In this document: positions 5,899 to 6,134 of the stretch, in pieces | Layout: every line of letters starts with the position of its first letter | Position numbering within the stretch: position 1 is the stretch's first letter | Assembly (NCBI GenBank): GCA_945937855.1 | Contig: CAMEUC010000090.1 | Span: 1-6,134, forward strand | Origin: an uncultured Clostridium sp. | GTDB taxonomy: Bacteria > Bacillota > Clostridia > TANB77 > CAG-508 | DNA: 6,134 nt | Direction: 5' to 3' | Position numbers and translations under genes: made by a program | Notes under the pieces: generated by a model | What the model was told of the DNA's origin: nothing | What the model saw: the letters and a program-made list of their open reading frames with translations, nothing else | Databases searched by the model: none

Positions 5899-6046
5899 TA
5901 AATATGGGCATCCAAATGAAGAAGTATTACAAAGACTGAAAAATATAAGATGCCAAATTTATAGAACAGACAAAAATGGAGAATTACAAATTAGAATAGA
6001 TAGGAAAGGAAAAATATATTTAAAAAAATTTTGTACAAACAGATAA
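5888..6046 (+). pseudogene. comEC: ComEC extreme C-terminus, out of frame
   Basis: Reading from 5888 gives GKNNKYGHPNEEV, then QRLKNIRCQIYRTDKNGEL, then a short basic end and TAA (6044-6046). The GHPN motif and the YRTDKNG strand are typical of the end of ComEC-type MBL domains. The segment lacks its own start and ribosome binding site and is joined to the preceding fragment only if the extra C at 5887 is removed. Confidence 0.8.
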
Positions 6047-6094
6047 ATTGTAATTTGTGTGAGTACCGTATTTGTTAAAAATATCAAAAGACGA

Positions 6095-6134
6095 CCGCCA
6101 AATCTCGTCGGGGTTTTTATATTTTATTTTTTTC
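6095..6134 (-). repeat. Partial palindromic element, right half (CGCAGGGG / GACGAGA family)
   Basis: On the minus strand this ends with CCCCGACGAGATTTGGCGG (6113-6095), identical to the right end of the copy at 3539. It is preceded by an AT-rich arm that runs off the window. The arm is complementary in pattern to the arm of the half element at 1-50. On the plus strand GACGA (6090-6094) can pair with TCGTC (6105-6109) ahead of GGGGTTTTT, so it could also act as a weak terminator for comEC. Confidence 0.75.

Larger units (their letters stand above)
3401..6046 (+). pseudogene. comEC: comEC DNA-uptake channel, disrupted (start lost, frame shifts, element insertions)
   Basis: ComEC forms the inner-membrane channel that carries single-stranded DNA into competent cells. 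All parts are recognisable: N-terminal helices, the DUF4131 beta region (about 3790-4085), the Competence helix bundle (about 4150-5070), and a C-terminal metallo-beta-lactamase-like domain (about 5262-6046). The coding path needs four frame segments. Frame A runs from 3401 to the element near 5088 and stops at 5174-5176. Frame B is open from 5088 to 5297 and gives a hydrophobic segment, then FIDVGQ. Frame C (5299-5886) begins GDSTLVISPKGKK. Frame D (5888-6046) gives GKNNKYGHPNEEV to a TAA. The second and third breaks are each one extra C (5298, 5887); deleting them restores DVGQGDS and GVGKNNKYGHPN. The start codon is also ATA. Without the elements the product would be roughly 810 residues, close to the usual size. 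Assembly error could explain the single-base lesions but not the insertions. This copy is probably non-functional. Confidence 0.85.

Noticed and set aside
1..6134. CRISPR array, tRNA or rRNA genes, or a complete insertion sequence
   Set aside because: No regularly spaced direct repeats, no tRNA cloverleaf or rRNA signature and no transposase frame were seen on either strand.

Overview
This is a low-GC, AGGAGG-leadered stretch of chromosome. It most likely comes from a member of the Clostridia (Firmicutes), possibly an uncultured gut lineage. The evidence is AT-rich coding sequence with AGA as the main Arg codon, strong Shine-Dalgarno boxes, a consensus sigma-A promoter, a four-cysteine TSCPD-type protein of a kind common in Clostridia, a Gram-positive SH3b/NlpC-P60 wall hydrolase, and a Firmicutes-type ComEC. 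All genes are on the + strand; the order below clostridial class cannot be fixed from this window.

Layout. Bases 1-50 are half of a dispersed palindromic element. Bases 80-229 are a separate ~150-bp inverted-repeat element that folds into several nested hairpins. A promoter near 300-330 leads to a DUF1015 protein (370-1629). A hairpin without a T-tract separates it from a small four-Cys TSCPD-like protein (1704-1961). A textbook promoter (TTGACA-17-TATAAT) then drives a secreted three-SH3b plus NlpC/P60 cell-wall peptidase (2022-3335), which ends in a clear intrinsic terminator. The remainder (3401-6046) is comEC, the DNA-uptake channel gene, and it is broken.

The comEC remnant is the most informative part. 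Its good ribosome binding site sits in front of ATA rather than ATG. Its reading frame carries two palindromic elements in frame (3539-3642 and 4657-4681). A third element (5088-5161) lies at a frame change and is followed at once by a stop. The metallo-beta-lactamase (MBL) domain is then interrupted by two single extra C residues, each directly before a GGA codon (5298 and 5887). Removing them restores canonical ComEC motifs through to a stop at 6044-6046. Natural transformation through this ComEC copy is therefore probably lost, unless the lesions are assembly errors.

The elements at 1-50, 3539-3642, 5088-5161 and 6095-6134 form one family. Each shows an outer stem, a constant asymmetric internal loop (CGCA opposite GACGAGA), a GGGG/CCCC clamp and a variable inner stem. 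The outer stem covaries between the two complete copies (CCAAA/TTTGG versus CCGCA/TGCGG), which argues for constraint on structure. The two window ends are complementary halves of such an element. The contig therefore either closes on itself or broke inside the loop of one or two copies.

The DUF1015 and TSCPD genes may be co-transcribed. The peptidase is a separately promoted unit. comEC has no obvious promoter of its own and lies behind a terminator.
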